Assembly (NCBI RefSeq): GCF_003369445.1
Contig: NZ_QRCU01000017.1
Location: 1-64,000, forward strand
Length of the DNA: 64,000 nt
Source: Arthrobacter silvisoli
GTDB taxonomy: Bacteria; Actinomycetota; Actinomycetes; Actinomycetales; Micrococcaceae
Direction of reading: 5' to 3'
Shown: positions 25,440 through 33,861 of the stretch, piece by piece
How the letters are laid out: every line of letters begins with the position of its first letter
How positions within the stretch are numbered: position 1 is the first letter of the stretch
Notes under the pieces: model-generated
Databases searched by the model: none
Told to the model about the DNA's origin: nothing
Seen by the model: the letters and a program-made list of their open reading frames with translations, nothing else
Program-made: the position numbers and the translations under genes

Positions 25440-26447
25440 TCAGGCGAGGGCCGCGGTGCTCCGGCGGATCACGAGTTCGGGCTCCACCACGGTAGTGGCG
25501 GTCCCGCCCTTCGCCAAGGCGGCGAGCATGAGGTCCATGCAGCGCCGGCCCAGTTCCTCGAAGTCCTGGCGGACCGTCGTGAGCGGCGGGGTGAAGTAGC
25601 CGGACTCGGGCTGGTCGTCGAAGCCCACGACGGAGACGTCTTCGGGCACCCTGACCCCGGCCTCGTTGAAGGCCCGGAGCAGACCCAGGGACATCTGGTC
25701 GTTGCCGACGAAAATCGCGGTGGCGGACCGTGCCGTTGCCAGTTCGCGGCCGATTTCGTAGCCGCTGCCCGCGCTCCAATCCCCCTCCATCAGGAGGTCG
25801 TCCGCCAGCCCGGCAGCCCGCAGGGCCGTGCTCCAGCCCTCGGCGCGGGCGGCGCCGTCGATCCAGTCCTGGGGGCCGGCGATGTGGCCGATCCGGTGGT
25901 GGCCCTGCTCAATCAAGTGCGCGACGGCGAGTTCGGCGCCGCGTCTCTGGTCCACCATCGCCCCGCTGACGGATCCGCTGCCCGAGGCGCCCACCGCCAC
26001 CACCGGAACGCCCGGTGCCTGTTCCTCCAGGGCAAGCAGCGTTTCCACGTGGGGAACGATCACCACGATGCCGTCCACGGATTGGTCCAGGAAGTGCTGG
26101 ATCGCATCGAAGATCGCTTCACGGCTCACGGTCCGCAGCGCCGCTATGCTGACGAAGTAGCCGGCGTCGCGCGCGGCCTGCTCCACTCCGAGGAGGGTGT
26201 TGGCCGGGCCGTACTGCGAAAGTTCGCTGCCCAGGACACCGATGGTCTGCGAGCGCCTGGTCACCAGACTGCGGGCCGCCGTGTTCCGCCGGTAGCCGAG
26301 TTCGGCGATAGCGGCCTCGACCCGTTCGCGCGTGGACTTGCTGACGTTGGGGTGGTTGTTGATCACCCGGGAGACGGTCTGGTGGGAGACTCCCGCGCGC
26401 TGCGCCACGTCCTCGAGCCGGGGAAGCCGGGCACTGCTGTTAGCCAT
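25440..26447 (-). CDS. LacI-family transcriptional regulator of the arabinose operon
   Basis: A 335-residue DNA-binding repressor. The helix-turn-helix LEDVAQRAGVSHQTVSRVINN begins at about residue 10, followed by the hinge VSKSTRERVEAAIAELGYRRN. A periplasmic-binding-protein-like sugar domain occupies the rest, with HHRIGHIAGPQDW and VSVVGFDDQPES. It sits just upstream of araB, and the TTGTGAGCGCTAACAA site in the gap supports control of araBDA-galM. The start lies only four bases after the menD stop, so the gene may also be read from the menD transcript. Confidence 0.88.
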   Translation of the reverse strand: MANSSARLPRLEDVAQRAGVSHQTVSRVINNHPNVSKSTRERVEAAIAELGYRRNTAARSLVTRRSQTIGVLGSELSQYGPANTLLGVEQAARDAGYFVSIAALRTVSREAIFDAIQHFLDQSVDGIVVIVPHVETLLALEEQAPGVPVVAVGASGSGSVSGAMVDQRRGAELAVAHLIEQGHHRIGHIAGPQDWIDGAARAEGWSTALRAAGLADDLLMEGDWSAGSGYEIGRELATARSATAIFVGNDQMSLGLLRAFNEAGVRVPEDVSVVGFDDQPESGYFTPPLTTVRQDFEELGRRCMDLMLAALAKGGTATTVVEPELVIRRSTAALA

Positions 26448-26451
26448 GGGG

Positions 26452-28188
26452 CTATTGTGCTCGATACCACGCGTCGAGGCGAACGCCCGCAGCCTCCCCC
26501 ACCGCGGCCTTGATGCGCCCGTGGAGCGCCCGGAGGCCGGTGCGGTCGGTGCGGACCTCCACGATGCTGCGGCCCTTCAGCGGCGCGGTCAGCGCGGTGG
26601 TGAGTTCCGCCGTCGTGCCCGCCAGCGAATAGGCGACGCCGTACGCGCGGGCCAGCGCCTGGATGTCCGCTGTGTGCGGGGTGGCGAAGAGGCGCTCGAC
26701 GGCGGTGCCGTAGCCGCCGTCCGCTTCGACGCCGCGTTCGAGGAAGGCCCCGTGTTCCAGGAGCCCGAAGATCGCCCCGCCGGAGTCGTTGAGGACCACG
26801 ATGCGCAGGTCCGGCTCCGGTTCCCCGGTACCGAGGAGCAGGCTGCCGGCGTCGTGCAGGAAGGTAACGTCACCCAGCAGGAGCGTGGTTTCGCGGCCGG
26901 AGCCGATGGCGATCCCGGTGGCCGTGGCGATGGTGCCGTCGATTCCGGCGAGGCCGCGGTTGGCGTCCACGGTGGCCAGGGGTGCCGGCTGCGGCTGGCC
27001 GGCGAGGTCCACGTCGCGGATGCCGTTGGAGGAGCCCAGCACCAGCCGGCCCCGGGCATGCTCCCACACGGTCGCGGCCACGGAGGGGCCGGTGGGAAGG
27101 GCCTCCGCGGAGAGGACACCGTCCAGGGCGTGCTGCGCCGCGGCTCCAGCGAGCAGCCAGGCGTCGAGCCAGCCGGCGGCCCCGCGGCCCGCGAATTCGC
27201 CGAGCGCCGCCAGGGTTTCGATGGGTGTTTCGCGGCGCCGGCCGTGTTCGTACCACGCCACGGGGACGGGCTCATACAGGGCCGTCGCCACCTCTGTCCG
27301 GGCCAGCAGGGCGGCCACCGGGCGGGAGAGCGTGGGGCGGCCGAACACCACCACGCGTTCGATCGGCAGCGCGGAATCCGCGGAGAAGTGCTCCAGGAGC
27401 AGCCGGTAGGGGCCCACTGCGTTGGGGCCGAAGCGGGCGTTGGACGAGGGTTCGGCGAGCAGCGGCAGGCCGTGGGAGCGGGCGAACGCTTCGGCGACGG
27501 CGCCGGCGTCGTGCCCGGCGAGGACCACGGTGCGCCGCTCGGGCAGCTCCTCCGAGGCAGCCGGCAGCTCGAGGACCTCCGGGCCAGCGTCGTAATGGAA
27601 GATACCGCGGCCCTCGCGCCCCGGCAGGGCCTCCCCGGGTTCGGGCACCAGGGGTTCGCGGAAGGCAAGGTTCAGCTGCACCGGCCCGGGCGGGGTCCCT
27701 TCGAGGGCGCCGCTGGCGGCATGTAGCGCGGTGCGGACGGCCCGCTGCGGGTTGTCCCCGGCCGGAACGTCAACGGCGAAGCGGACGTGTTCGCCGAAGA
27801 GGTCCAGCTGGAGGGTGGTCTGGTTCGCCCCGGTTCCGTGCAGCTCGGCCGGCCGGTCCGCCGAGAGAACCACCAGCGGCACGGCGGCGTGGTTGGCTTC
27901 CATGACGGCGGGCAGAAGGTTCCCGACGGCGGTCCCGGAGGTGGTGAGGACGGCCGCGGGCGTGCCGGTGGACAGCGTCAGTCCCAGTGCGGTGAATCCA
28001 GCCGAGCGTTCGTCGATCCGGACTAGAAGCGTGACCCGACCGGCGGCCTCGGCCTCTGCCAGCGCGTACGCCATGGGCGCCGACCGCGAGCCCGGAGACA
28101 CCACCACGTGCCGCACCCCGGCGTCGAGCAGGGTGGCAACGGCAATCCGTGCGGCGGCGAGCGAGGTCAGAGAGTCCTGGGAAGTCAC
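26452..28188 (-). CDS. menD: 2-succinyl-5-enolpyruvyl-6-hydroxy-3-cyclohexene-1-carboxylate synthase
   Basis: Thiamine-diphosphate enzyme that joins isochorismate and 2-oxoglutarate, the first committed step of menaquinone synthesis. The 578 residues include HVVVSPGSRSAPMAYAL, a glutamate-bearing LLVRIDERSAGFTALGL, TTSGTAVGNLLPAVMEA and SADRPAELHGTGANQTTLQ. The ThDP-binding part carries LLLGDVTFLHDAGSLL and IVVLNDSGGAIFGLLEH. I set the start at GTG 28188 (Met-Thr-Ser-Gln); the longer upstream frame runs into phoX sequence in another frame. No clear ribosome binding site is seen, so it may be leaderless. Confidence 0.93.
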   Translation of the reverse strand: MTSQDSLTSLAAARIAVATLLDAGVRHVVVSPGSRSAPMAYALAEAEAAGRVTLLVRIDERSAGFTALGLTLSTGTPAAVLTTSGTAVGNLLPAVMEANHAAVPLVVLSADRPAELHGTGANQTTLQLDLFGEHVRFAVDVPAGDNPQRAVRTALHAASGALEGTPPGPVQLNLAFREPLVPEPGEALPGREGRGIFHYDAGPEVLELPAASEELPERRTVVLAGHDAGAVAEAFARSHGLPLLAEPSSNARFGPNAVGPYRLLLEHFSADSALPIERVVVFGRPTLSRPVAALLARTEVATALYEPVPVAWYEHGRRRETPIETLAALGEFAGRGAAGWLDAWLLAGAAAQHALDGVLSAEALPTGPSVAATVWEHARGRLVLGSSNGIRDVDLAGQPQPAPLATVDANRGLAGIDGTIATATGIAIGSGRETTLLLGDVTFLHDAGSLLLGTGEPEPDLRIVVLNDSGGAIFGLLEHGAFLERGVEADGGYGTAVERLFATPHTADIQALARAYGVAYSLAGTTAELTTALTAPLKGRSIVEVRTDRTGLRALHGRIKAAVGEAAGVRLDAWYRAQ

Positions 28189-28221
28189 GGAGCTAAGTCT
28201 ATTTGGCCGATTGATACGGCA

Positions 28222-28280
28222 ACGCGGGGTCACGTACGGCCCATGTTTGCGCCAAACATGGGCGCGTAGTGACCCCGCGT
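28222..28280 (-). terminator. Two-tier hairpin between phoX and menD
   Basis: The outer arms ACGCGGGGTCAC (28222-28233) and GTGACCCCGCGT (28269-28280) enclose inner arms GCCCATGTTTG (28239-28249) and CAAACATGGGC (28253-28263). It follows the phoX stop and probably ends phoX transcription. The outer arms resemble those of the hairpin at 33777-33812. Confidence 0.7.
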
Positions 28281-28307
28281 CGGGAGTTTTCCTAGCCTTC
28301 GAGTTTC

Positions 28308-30401
28308 CTAGGCCTGGCGGTAGACCTGAACCACGGACGGACGCGGTGCGCGGACCTGTCCCGGCTTCGGGGTGGCACCGGCAGGCACGTAGTCCGGGAA
28401 GTAGGAGTGCGGCTCCGCGAAGGTGCCTTCCTCGCCCGGGTGCTGCACGGAGACGAAGACAGTGCGTTCCTCGTCGTGGATGACCGGGCCGCAGGTCTCG
28501 GCGTCGCGCGGCACGGCCAGGAACTGCTCCACCTTGCCGCGTTCGGGGCCCTCGAGGGTGACCTTGAAGAGGCCGTCGTTGTAACCGATGGTGGACGGGG
28601 CGCCGTCGGTGGAGATCCACAGGTTGCCCACCGAGTCGAAGGCCACGTTGTCCGGGCAGGAAATCGGGGAAACCTTGTCCGCCGGGAATCCGGAGAAGTA
28701 GGCCGAGCCGTTCTTCGCCGGGTCGCCGGCCACGAGCAGCAGGGTCCAGTTGAACTTCGTGGAGGCCTGACCGCCGTTTTCGGTGATTTCCACAATGTGC
28801 CCGTCGCGGTTCTGGGTGCGCGGGTTGACCTCGGTGGCGCCTTCCTTGCCCGGCTTGCCGCGGTCCGAGTTGTTGGTGCAGGCCACGTAGACCTTGCCGC
28901 TGTGCAGGCTCGGCTGCACGTCCTCGCAACGGTCCATCTTGGTGGGGCCCACCTTGTCCGCGGCGAGGCGGGTGTAGACGAGGACCTCGGCGACCGTCAT
29001 GCCCGGAACGGCAGAGGCGCCGTCCACCACGAGCGGCAGCCACTCGCCGGAACCGTCGAACGCGCCGTCGGAGGGCAGCACGCCGGTGCCGGTGATTTCG
29101 GCCAGGGGCGAGTTGCCGGCGAACTTGGCGACGTAGAGGTTGCCTTCGGACAGCAGGGTCATGTTGTGGCGGCGGTCCCCGGCCGTTGTACCTGGACGGT
29201 AGGTGTCCTTGGAGACGAACTTGTACAGGTAGTCGAAGCGCTCGTCGTCGCCCATGTAAGCCACCACGTGCCCGGATTCAGCCACGATCACGTTGGCGCC
29301 CTCGTGCTTGAAGCGGCCCATCGCGGAGTGCTTCTTCGGGGTGGAGGTGGGGTCGAAGGGATCCACTTCCACGATCCAGCCGAAGCGGTTGGTCTCGTTG
29401 GCATAGCCGGCGTTGCGGGTGTCGAAACGCGGCTCGTCGAGTTCCCATTGGCGGGCGGTGGGCTTGGAGGTGATGCCGTAGCGCTTGTCGGTGTCGCTGG
29501 TGCCGGCAGAGACGAAGTAGCCGTTGAAGTTCTCTTCGCCGGAGAGGATGGTGCCCCAGGGGGTGGTGCCGCCCGAACAGTTGCCCAGGGTGCCCTTGAT
29601 CTTGCGGCCCGAGGGGTCCTCGATGGTCTTGACCAGATCGGTACCCGCTGCGGGGCCGGTCAGTTCGTAGACCGTGTCGGTGAGGTAGCGGCGGTTCAGC
29701 GGGGCGCCCTTGACATAGTTCCACGGCGCGTTCGTGTTCTTGCGTTCCAGTTCCACGACGCTCAGGCCGTGCCCGGCGCGTCCGATGGCGCGGGCTTCGC
29801 CGGCCGGCAGGCTGGCCGGGAACATGATGTTCTCGTTGGTGTACTCGTGGTTGGTGAACAGCAGCGCACGGCGGTCCTTTGAGCCCGGGACGGGCAGGAT
29901 GTCCGTGTAGTCGTTGTTGTAGCCGAACTGGCGGGCCTGGGCGGCGGCGCTCTGGTTCTCCAGGTCGAACTCCGGGGAGTCGTTGAACAGCGGGTCGCCC
30001 CAGCGGATCACCGGACGCCAGGTGAAACCTTCTGGAACGATGAAGGCGTCAACGGTGTAATCCACCGGCTTGATCGGCGTGAAGCTCAGTTTCGAGTCCT
30101 TGAGCCCTGCGGTGGCGGCGGCGGACAGACCGCCACCTGCGGCGGCTTCTGCCTGACCGGCAGTGGCGAGGTTTCCGCCGAAGACGACGGCGAGCGCACC
30201 GGCTGCACCCAGGCCCAAGGCGGCGCGGCGGGACATGGCGGCGGAGGCGATGTCGCGGAAGTAGGAGTTGGAGCTGGTGTTGCAGACCTCGCCGGAGCAG
30301 GCGTTGTCGCACTTGAGCGCACAGGTCACCGGGCTGCGCTTGCCCTTGGTGTGGCCGAGCATCGGCAGGAGCGGGAACGTACGGGTGGGCTTTTCAGACA
30401 T
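28308..30401 (-). CDS. PhoX-family phosphatase (DUF839), Tat-exported
   Basis: A 697-residue secreted alkaline phosphatase of the PhoX type, a calcium- and iron-dependent beta-propeller that frees phosphate from organic esters. The long N-terminus has a cysteine cluster (CALKCDNACSGEVC) and then the twin-arginine signal SRRAALGLGAAGALAVVFGG, with cleavage probably at AEAAAG. The catalytic domain has NHEYTNENIMFP, NCSGGTTPWGTILSGEENFNG in pieces, GWIVEVDPFDP, and DNVAFDSVGNLWISTDG. GGAGG precedes the ATG. Its location between menC and menD is probably fortuitous. Confidence 0.9.
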   Translation of the reverse strand: MSEKPTRTFPLLPMLGHTKGKRSPVTCALKCDNACSGEVCNTSSNSYFRDIASAAMSRRAALGLGAAGALAVVFGGNLATAGQAEAAAGGGLSAAATAGLKDSKLSFTPIKPVDYTVDAFIVPEGFTWRPVIRWGDPLFNDSPEFDLENQSAAAQARQFGYNNDYTDILPVPGSKDRRALLFTNHEYTNENIMFPASLPAGEARAIGRAGHGLSVVELERKNTNAPWNYVKGAPLNRRYLTDTVYELTGPAAGTDLVKTIEDPSGRKIKGTLGNCSGGTTPWGTILSGEENFNGYFVSAGTSDTDKRYGITSKPTARQWELDEPRFDTRNAGYANETNRFGWIVEVDPFDPTSTPKKHSAMGRFKHEGANVIVAESGHVVAYMGDDERFDYLYKFVSKDTYRPGTTAGDRRHNMTLLSEGNLYVAKFAGNSPLAEITGTGVLPSDGAFDGSGEWLPLVVDGASAVPGMTVAEVLVYTRLAADKVGPTKMDRCEDVQPSLHSGKVYVACTNNSDRGKPGKEGATEVNPRTQNRDGHIVEITENGGQASTKFNWTLLLVAGDPAKNGSAYFSGFPADKVSPISCPDNVAFDSVGNLWISTDGAPSTIGYNDGLFKVTLEGPERGKVEQFLAVPRDAETCGPVIHDEERTVFVSVQHPGEEGTFAEPHSYFPDYVPAGATPKPGQVRAPRPSVVQVYRQA

Positions 30402-30473
30402 GGGTGGCCTCCGGATAGTAACTGGGTCCCGGCCACCCTTTCAGCGCAAGGGGAATCTGAGAGGACGCTCTGG

Positions 30474-31538
30474 TTAAGTTCCGGTGAACTCGCCGCGGGG
30501 CCTGGAAGCGGCGCCTGCTTGGGCAGCGGCCAGGACACCATGCACCCGGCGCAGCCGCTCCAGCCACCAGTCGCGCCGCGGCGCGGGCGCCGCATACCGC
30601 TCCAGCAGCCCGGCGTCGGCTTTCGTTTCGCGCACCGTGATGGCGCCGTCGTCGGGCACCAGCGGATCCAGCGTGATGTCCGACTCGAACAGCCGGACGG
30701 TCGCCAGCCCGCAGGCGTACGGCAGTTCCGGCAGGGACGCGGCGAGCGCCAGGCCCGCGCGGATTCCCACCGAGGTATCCAGGGCGGAGCTGACGACGGC
30801 GGGCAGCCCGGCCTGCGCCACGATCCCGAGGGCCCGCCGGACTCCGCCGAGCGGCGCCACCTTCACGACGATCAGGTCCGCCGCCCCGGCGCGGGCGACC
30901 TTCAGGGGATCGCCCTCCTTGCGCACGGATTCGTCGGCGGCAATCAGCACAGCTGTGCTATTCGCGGCGAGGCGCCGGCGGACTTCGGCGAGCCCGTCGA
31001 TGTCCGGCACCGGCTGCTCCGCGTATTCGAGCCCGACGGCGGCGAGCCGGCCGAGTGCCTCCACCGCCTGCGGCACGTCCCAGCCACCGTTCGCGTCCAC
31101 CCGGACCGCGGCGTCCGGCAGGACTTCCCGGACGGCTTCGACGCGGGCGATGTCCTCCGCCAGTTCCTGGCCGTGCTCAGCGACCTTGACCTTGACGGCG
31201 TCCACCCGGCCGAAGCGGGCGAGCACCTCCGGTACCCGGGCGGCGTCCACGGCAGGGACCGTGGCGTTCACGGGGATGCTGCAGCGGAGCGGCTCGGGGA
31301 AGCCGGTCCAGGCGGCCTCGACGGCGGCGGCCAGCCAGCGGGAGGCCTCGGCGTCGCCGTACTCGGGGAAAGGGCAGAACTCCCCCCAGCCGGCCGGCCC
31401 CTCAAGCAGCAGCGTTTCGCGTTCCATGATGCCGCGGAATTTCACCCGCATCGGCAGGCTCACCACGCGCGCGGTGGCGAGGAGCTCCTCCAGGGAGGGC
31501 AACGGCATGGTTGGTCCGGTTGCAGTGCTTTCAGGCAT
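30474..31538 (-). CDS. menC: o-Succinylbenzoate synthase
   Basis: Dehydrates SHCHC to o-succinylbenzoate, the step after MenD and MenH in menaquinone synthesis. The 354-residue product belongs to the enolase superfamily: VKVKVAEHG supplies the catalytic KxK lysine, VRVDANGGWD the first metal aspartate, LEYAEQPVPD the second and LIAADESVRK the third. VVKVAPLGGV holds the last lysine. I used ATG 31538, and ATG 31508 also fits. The gene lies upstream of phoX on the same strand as menD. Confidence 0.88.
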   Translation of the reverse strand: MPESTATGPTMPLPSLEELLATARVVSLPMRVKFRGIMERETLLLEGPAGWGEFCPFPEYGDAEASRWLAAAVEAAWTGFPEPLRCSIPVNATVPAVDAARVPEVLARFGRVDAVKVKVAEHGQELAEDIARVEAVREVLPDAAVRVDANGGWDVPQAVEALGRLAAVGLEYAEQPVPDIDGLAEVRRRLAANSTAVLIAADESVRKEGDPLKVARAGAADLIVVKVAPLGGVRRALGIVAQAGLPAVVSSALDTSVGIRAGLALAASLPELPYACGLATVRLFESDITLDPLVPDDGAITVRETKADAGLLERYAAPAPRRDWWLERLRRVHGVLAAAQAGAASRPRGEFTGT

Positions 31539-31633
31539 GCTGCCACTGTATCCGGGGCCGGTTCCAGGGTGGGGGCGCGGGATTACCGCCGGAGGGCTAT
31601 CCTCAGTGAAAAAGCACACATTGGGAGCTCACC

Positions 31634-32392
31634 ATGACGCACCCCGGCACTGGTTCCACCCCGCCTCCCGGCTGGTACCCCGATCCTGCAGACCCGAGAC
31701 GGTCGCGCTGGTGGGACGGCGTGGCCTGGACGAATCACTACGCCCCGCAGCCCGGGAGCACACCGGGGATCATGCCGCCAACGTCACCGGTTCAGGGCCC
31801 GCCCGCCCAGGGCGCGTCACCGGTTCAGTGGCCGTCGGCCCAAGCGTCGCCGTGGCCGTCGGCCCAAGGGTCGCCGTCACCGTGGACCACCCAGGGGAAC
31901 GTTCCGCCCCTCCCCGGCGCACCGGCCGAGCGGCCGAAACTCGACCGCAGGACGCCGGTCCTCAACCCGTACATCTGGGGCGTCGTGCTGCTGCCACTGC
32001 TGTCCCTCGTTTTCCTGTTGGCGTGGAACCCCGAGCTGCGCTTCCGCACCGTGGGCTCCCGGCAGGTGCTCGACCCTACCTCGATGTTCACGCCGTGGTA
32101 CTTCGCGATCGGCATTTCGAGCTTCCTGCTCTACGGGGTCTCGGTGCTGCTGGCGTACCTCGATTGGCAGAAGCTCAGCCAGGACGGCGTGGTGCGTCCC
32201 TTCCACTGGGCCTGGTGCTTCCTCAGCCCGGCCGTCTACGTCATCGGGCGCTCGGTCATCGTCCACGGAGTGTCCGGGCGCGGCCTCGCTCCGGTGTGGG
32301 CGCTGATCGGGACCTTCGTGCTGAGTACCGTCGTGGCCGCCGCCAAAGCCTCCACGATCATGGCTCAGCTGATGTCCTCGATCCCCCGCTAG
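31634..32392 (+). CDS. DUF2510 membrane protein
   Basis: A 252-residue protein of unknown function. It begins with the DUF2510 motif PPPGWYPDPADPRRSRWWDGVAWTNH, in pieces, a short tryptophan-rich element common in actinobacterial membrane proteins. A Pro/Ser/Gln-rich linker follows (about residues 40-90) in which the unit PSAQ with neighbours is repeated three or more times. Three or four hydrophobic segments come after (near residues 116-132, 156-176, 190-205 and 216-236). No neighbours hint at a role. It is divergent from menC by 95 bases. Confidence 0.75.
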   Translation: MTHPGTGSTPPPGWYPDPADPRRSRWWDGVAWTNHYAPQPGSTPGIMPPTSPVQGPPAQGASPVQWPSAQASPWPSAQGSPSPWTTQGNVPPLPGAPAERPKLDRRTPVLNPYIWGVVLLPLLSLVFLLAWNPELRFRTVGSRQVLDPTSMFTPWYFAIGISSFLLYGVSVLLAYLDWQKLSQDGVVRPFHWAWCFLSPAVYVIGRSVIVHGVSGRGLAPVWALIGTFVLSTVVAAAKASTIMAQLMSSIPR

Positions 32393-32461
32393 CCCCCAAG
32401 GTCCGTTCCGCTGGCGGATCCCGTCGGCCGCCCCGGCCGCGCAGCAAATGCCGCTCTCCCC

Positions 32462-32475
32462 TCACACGCGTTAGG
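32462..32475. promoter_or_regulatory. LacI-type operator upstream of the sugar-operon regulator
   Basis: TCACACGCGTTAGG, read on the minus strand as CCTAACGCGTGTGA, differs at two positions from the operator CCTAACACGTGTTA at 38578. It lies 37-50 bases before the regulator ATG, so the regulator probably represses itself. Confidence 0.7.
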
Positions 32476-32511
32476 TAGACTGCAAGGGAAACGCAGTGTG
32501 AAGGAGTTGGG

Positions 32512-33561
32512 ATGCAACGCAAGGCAACCGCGCTCGACGTCGCCAAGCGCGCGGGCGTCTCCCGCAGCGCCGTGTCCCTGGTGCTCAACGGCCGCGGGGA
32601 CGGCAACGTGGCCAAGGAAAGCCAGGACCGGATCCGGCAGGCCGCCGCGGAGTTGAACTATTCCCCCAACCCCATCGCCCTGAGCCTGCGGAACCAGCGC
32701 ACGCGCGTGATCGGCATCGTCTCGGACGAAGTGGTCACCAGCCCCTTCGACGGCAACATCATCGGGGGCGCAGACGACGTCGCCCGAAGCCGCGGCTTCG
32801 TCACAGTGGTGATGGACACCGAGCTGGATTCTTCCCGGGATGCCAGCGCCGTGGAGACCCTGCTGGACCGGCAGGTGGACGGGCTGATGTACGTGACTGT
32901 GGGCCTCAAGCCGCTGGACGTGCCGCAGGGCATGCTCCGGGTACCGTCCGTCCTCGCCAACTGCATCGACAACGCCCCCGTCCCGCGCCTGCACCACGTG
33001 ATTCCGGACGAGGTGTCCGGCGGCCGCGAAGCCACCGAACACCTGCTGGGCCTGGGGCACCGCGACATCGCCTTCCTCGCCGGCGCGCAAACCTCCCCGG
33101 CGGCGCCCCTGCGCGTGCAGGGTTACCGCGGGGCTTTCGACGGCGCGGGCCTGCCCGTGCGGGCGGACCGCGTCTTCCTGGCGGGCTGGGATATCGATAC
33201 CGGTTTCAACGGTGCCATGAAACTGCTCGACGGCGTGTCCCCGTCCGAACGCCCGACGGCGATCATGTGCGCGAACGACCGCCTCGCCGTCGGGGTGGTG
33301 CTGGCCGCCGCCCGGCTGGGGCTCAGTGTGCCGCGGGACCTGTCGATCATGGGCTACGACGACGAATTCCGGATCGCCAACACCATGGTCCCGGCCCTGA
33401 CCACCATGGCGCTGCCGTTGCGCGAGATGGGCGCGGCGGCGATGACCCGGCTGCTGGATGCGGTGGAAAGCGGAGACCCTGTGGACTCTGCCGGCACCCT
33501 CGAAACAATGGTGCCCTGCCGCTTGGTGGTCCGGGAGTCCACAGGCCCCGTTCCCGCCTGA
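32512..33561 (+). CDS. LacI-family regulator of the fructoside uptake operon
   Basis: A 349-residue repressor. The helix-turn-helix TALDVAKRAGVSRSAVSLVLNG starts near residue 6; the hinge ESQDRIRQAAAELNYSPN follows. The effector domain carries VDGLMYVTVGL, HRDIAFLAGAQTS, AIMCANDRLAVGVVLAA and LSIMGYDDEFRIAN. AAGGAG precedes the ATG by five bases. The same operator sequence appears before this gene and twice before the ABC binding-protein gene at 38565, which ties it to the GH32/ABC operon encoded convergently just downstream. Confidence 0.88.
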   Translation: MQRKATALDVAKRAGVSRSAVSLVLNGRGDGNVAKESQDRIRQAAAELNYSPNPIALSLRNQRTRVIGIVSDEVVTSPFDGNIIGGADDVARSRGFVTVVMDTELDSSRDASAVETLLDRQVDGLMYVTVGLKPLDVPQGMLRVPSVLANCIDNAPVPRLHHVIPDEVSGGREATEHLLGLGHRDIAFLAGAQTSPAAPLRVQGYRGAFDGAGLPVRADRVFLAGWDIDTGFNGAMKLLDGVSPSERPTAIMCANDRLAVGVVLAAARLGLSVPRDLSIMGYDDEFRIANTMVPALTTMALPLREMGAAAMTRLLDAVESGDPVDSAGTLETMVPCRLVVRESTGPVPA

Positions 33562-33679
33562 CATCTGTCCGGAAGGGCCGCGGCCAAGCAAACCAAGGCG
33601 CCGGAAATCAGCGGAAGCCGGCCGGGCCCAAACCCAGGATCAGAATGCACGCGGGAAGGAACGTCACGACCAAGTAGCG

Positions 33680-33700
33680 CCGGACTGCCCTGCAGTCCGG
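33680..33700 (+). terminator. Short hairpin after the LacI regulator
   Basis: CCGGACTGC (33680-33688) pairs with GCAGTCCGG (33692-33700) around a 3-base loop. It is likely the terminator of the regulator gene. Confidence 0.6.
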
Positions 33701-33776
33701 GGCATCCCGTGTGCAGGAGCCAGCTTCGCTGGAGTGGCCCTGGCTCTTCCTTTGGCTCTCCCCGGTCGCGGGAGAA

Positions 33777-33812
33777 CTGCGGGGTCGCTGTAACGTTACG
33801 GCGACCCCGCAG
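33777..33812. terminator. Bidirectional terminator hairpin between regulator and GH32 gene
   Basis: CTGCGGGGTCGC (33777-33788) pairs with GCGACCCCGCAG (33801-33812), and the loop itself contains the palindrome GTAACGTTAC. It lies 50 bases past the GH32 stop, between convergent genes. Confidence 0.7.
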
Positions 33813-33861
33813 CCGTCCGGCGAATTCGGCGGGAACAGCCACGGCTTCCGCCGAGGTGCTG

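Noticed and set aside
28189..29043. N-terminal extension of the menD frame by about 285 codons
   Set aside because: The added part is phoX DNA in another frame, Arg/Pro-rich and without MenD similarity; GTG 28188 gives the normal MenD start.
31740..31900. Possible tandem repeat or CRISPR-like array in the DUF2510 gene
   Set aside because: The repeats (CCGTCGGCCCAA units) are short, coding and in frame, and give the Pro/Ser/Gln linker; spacers are absent.
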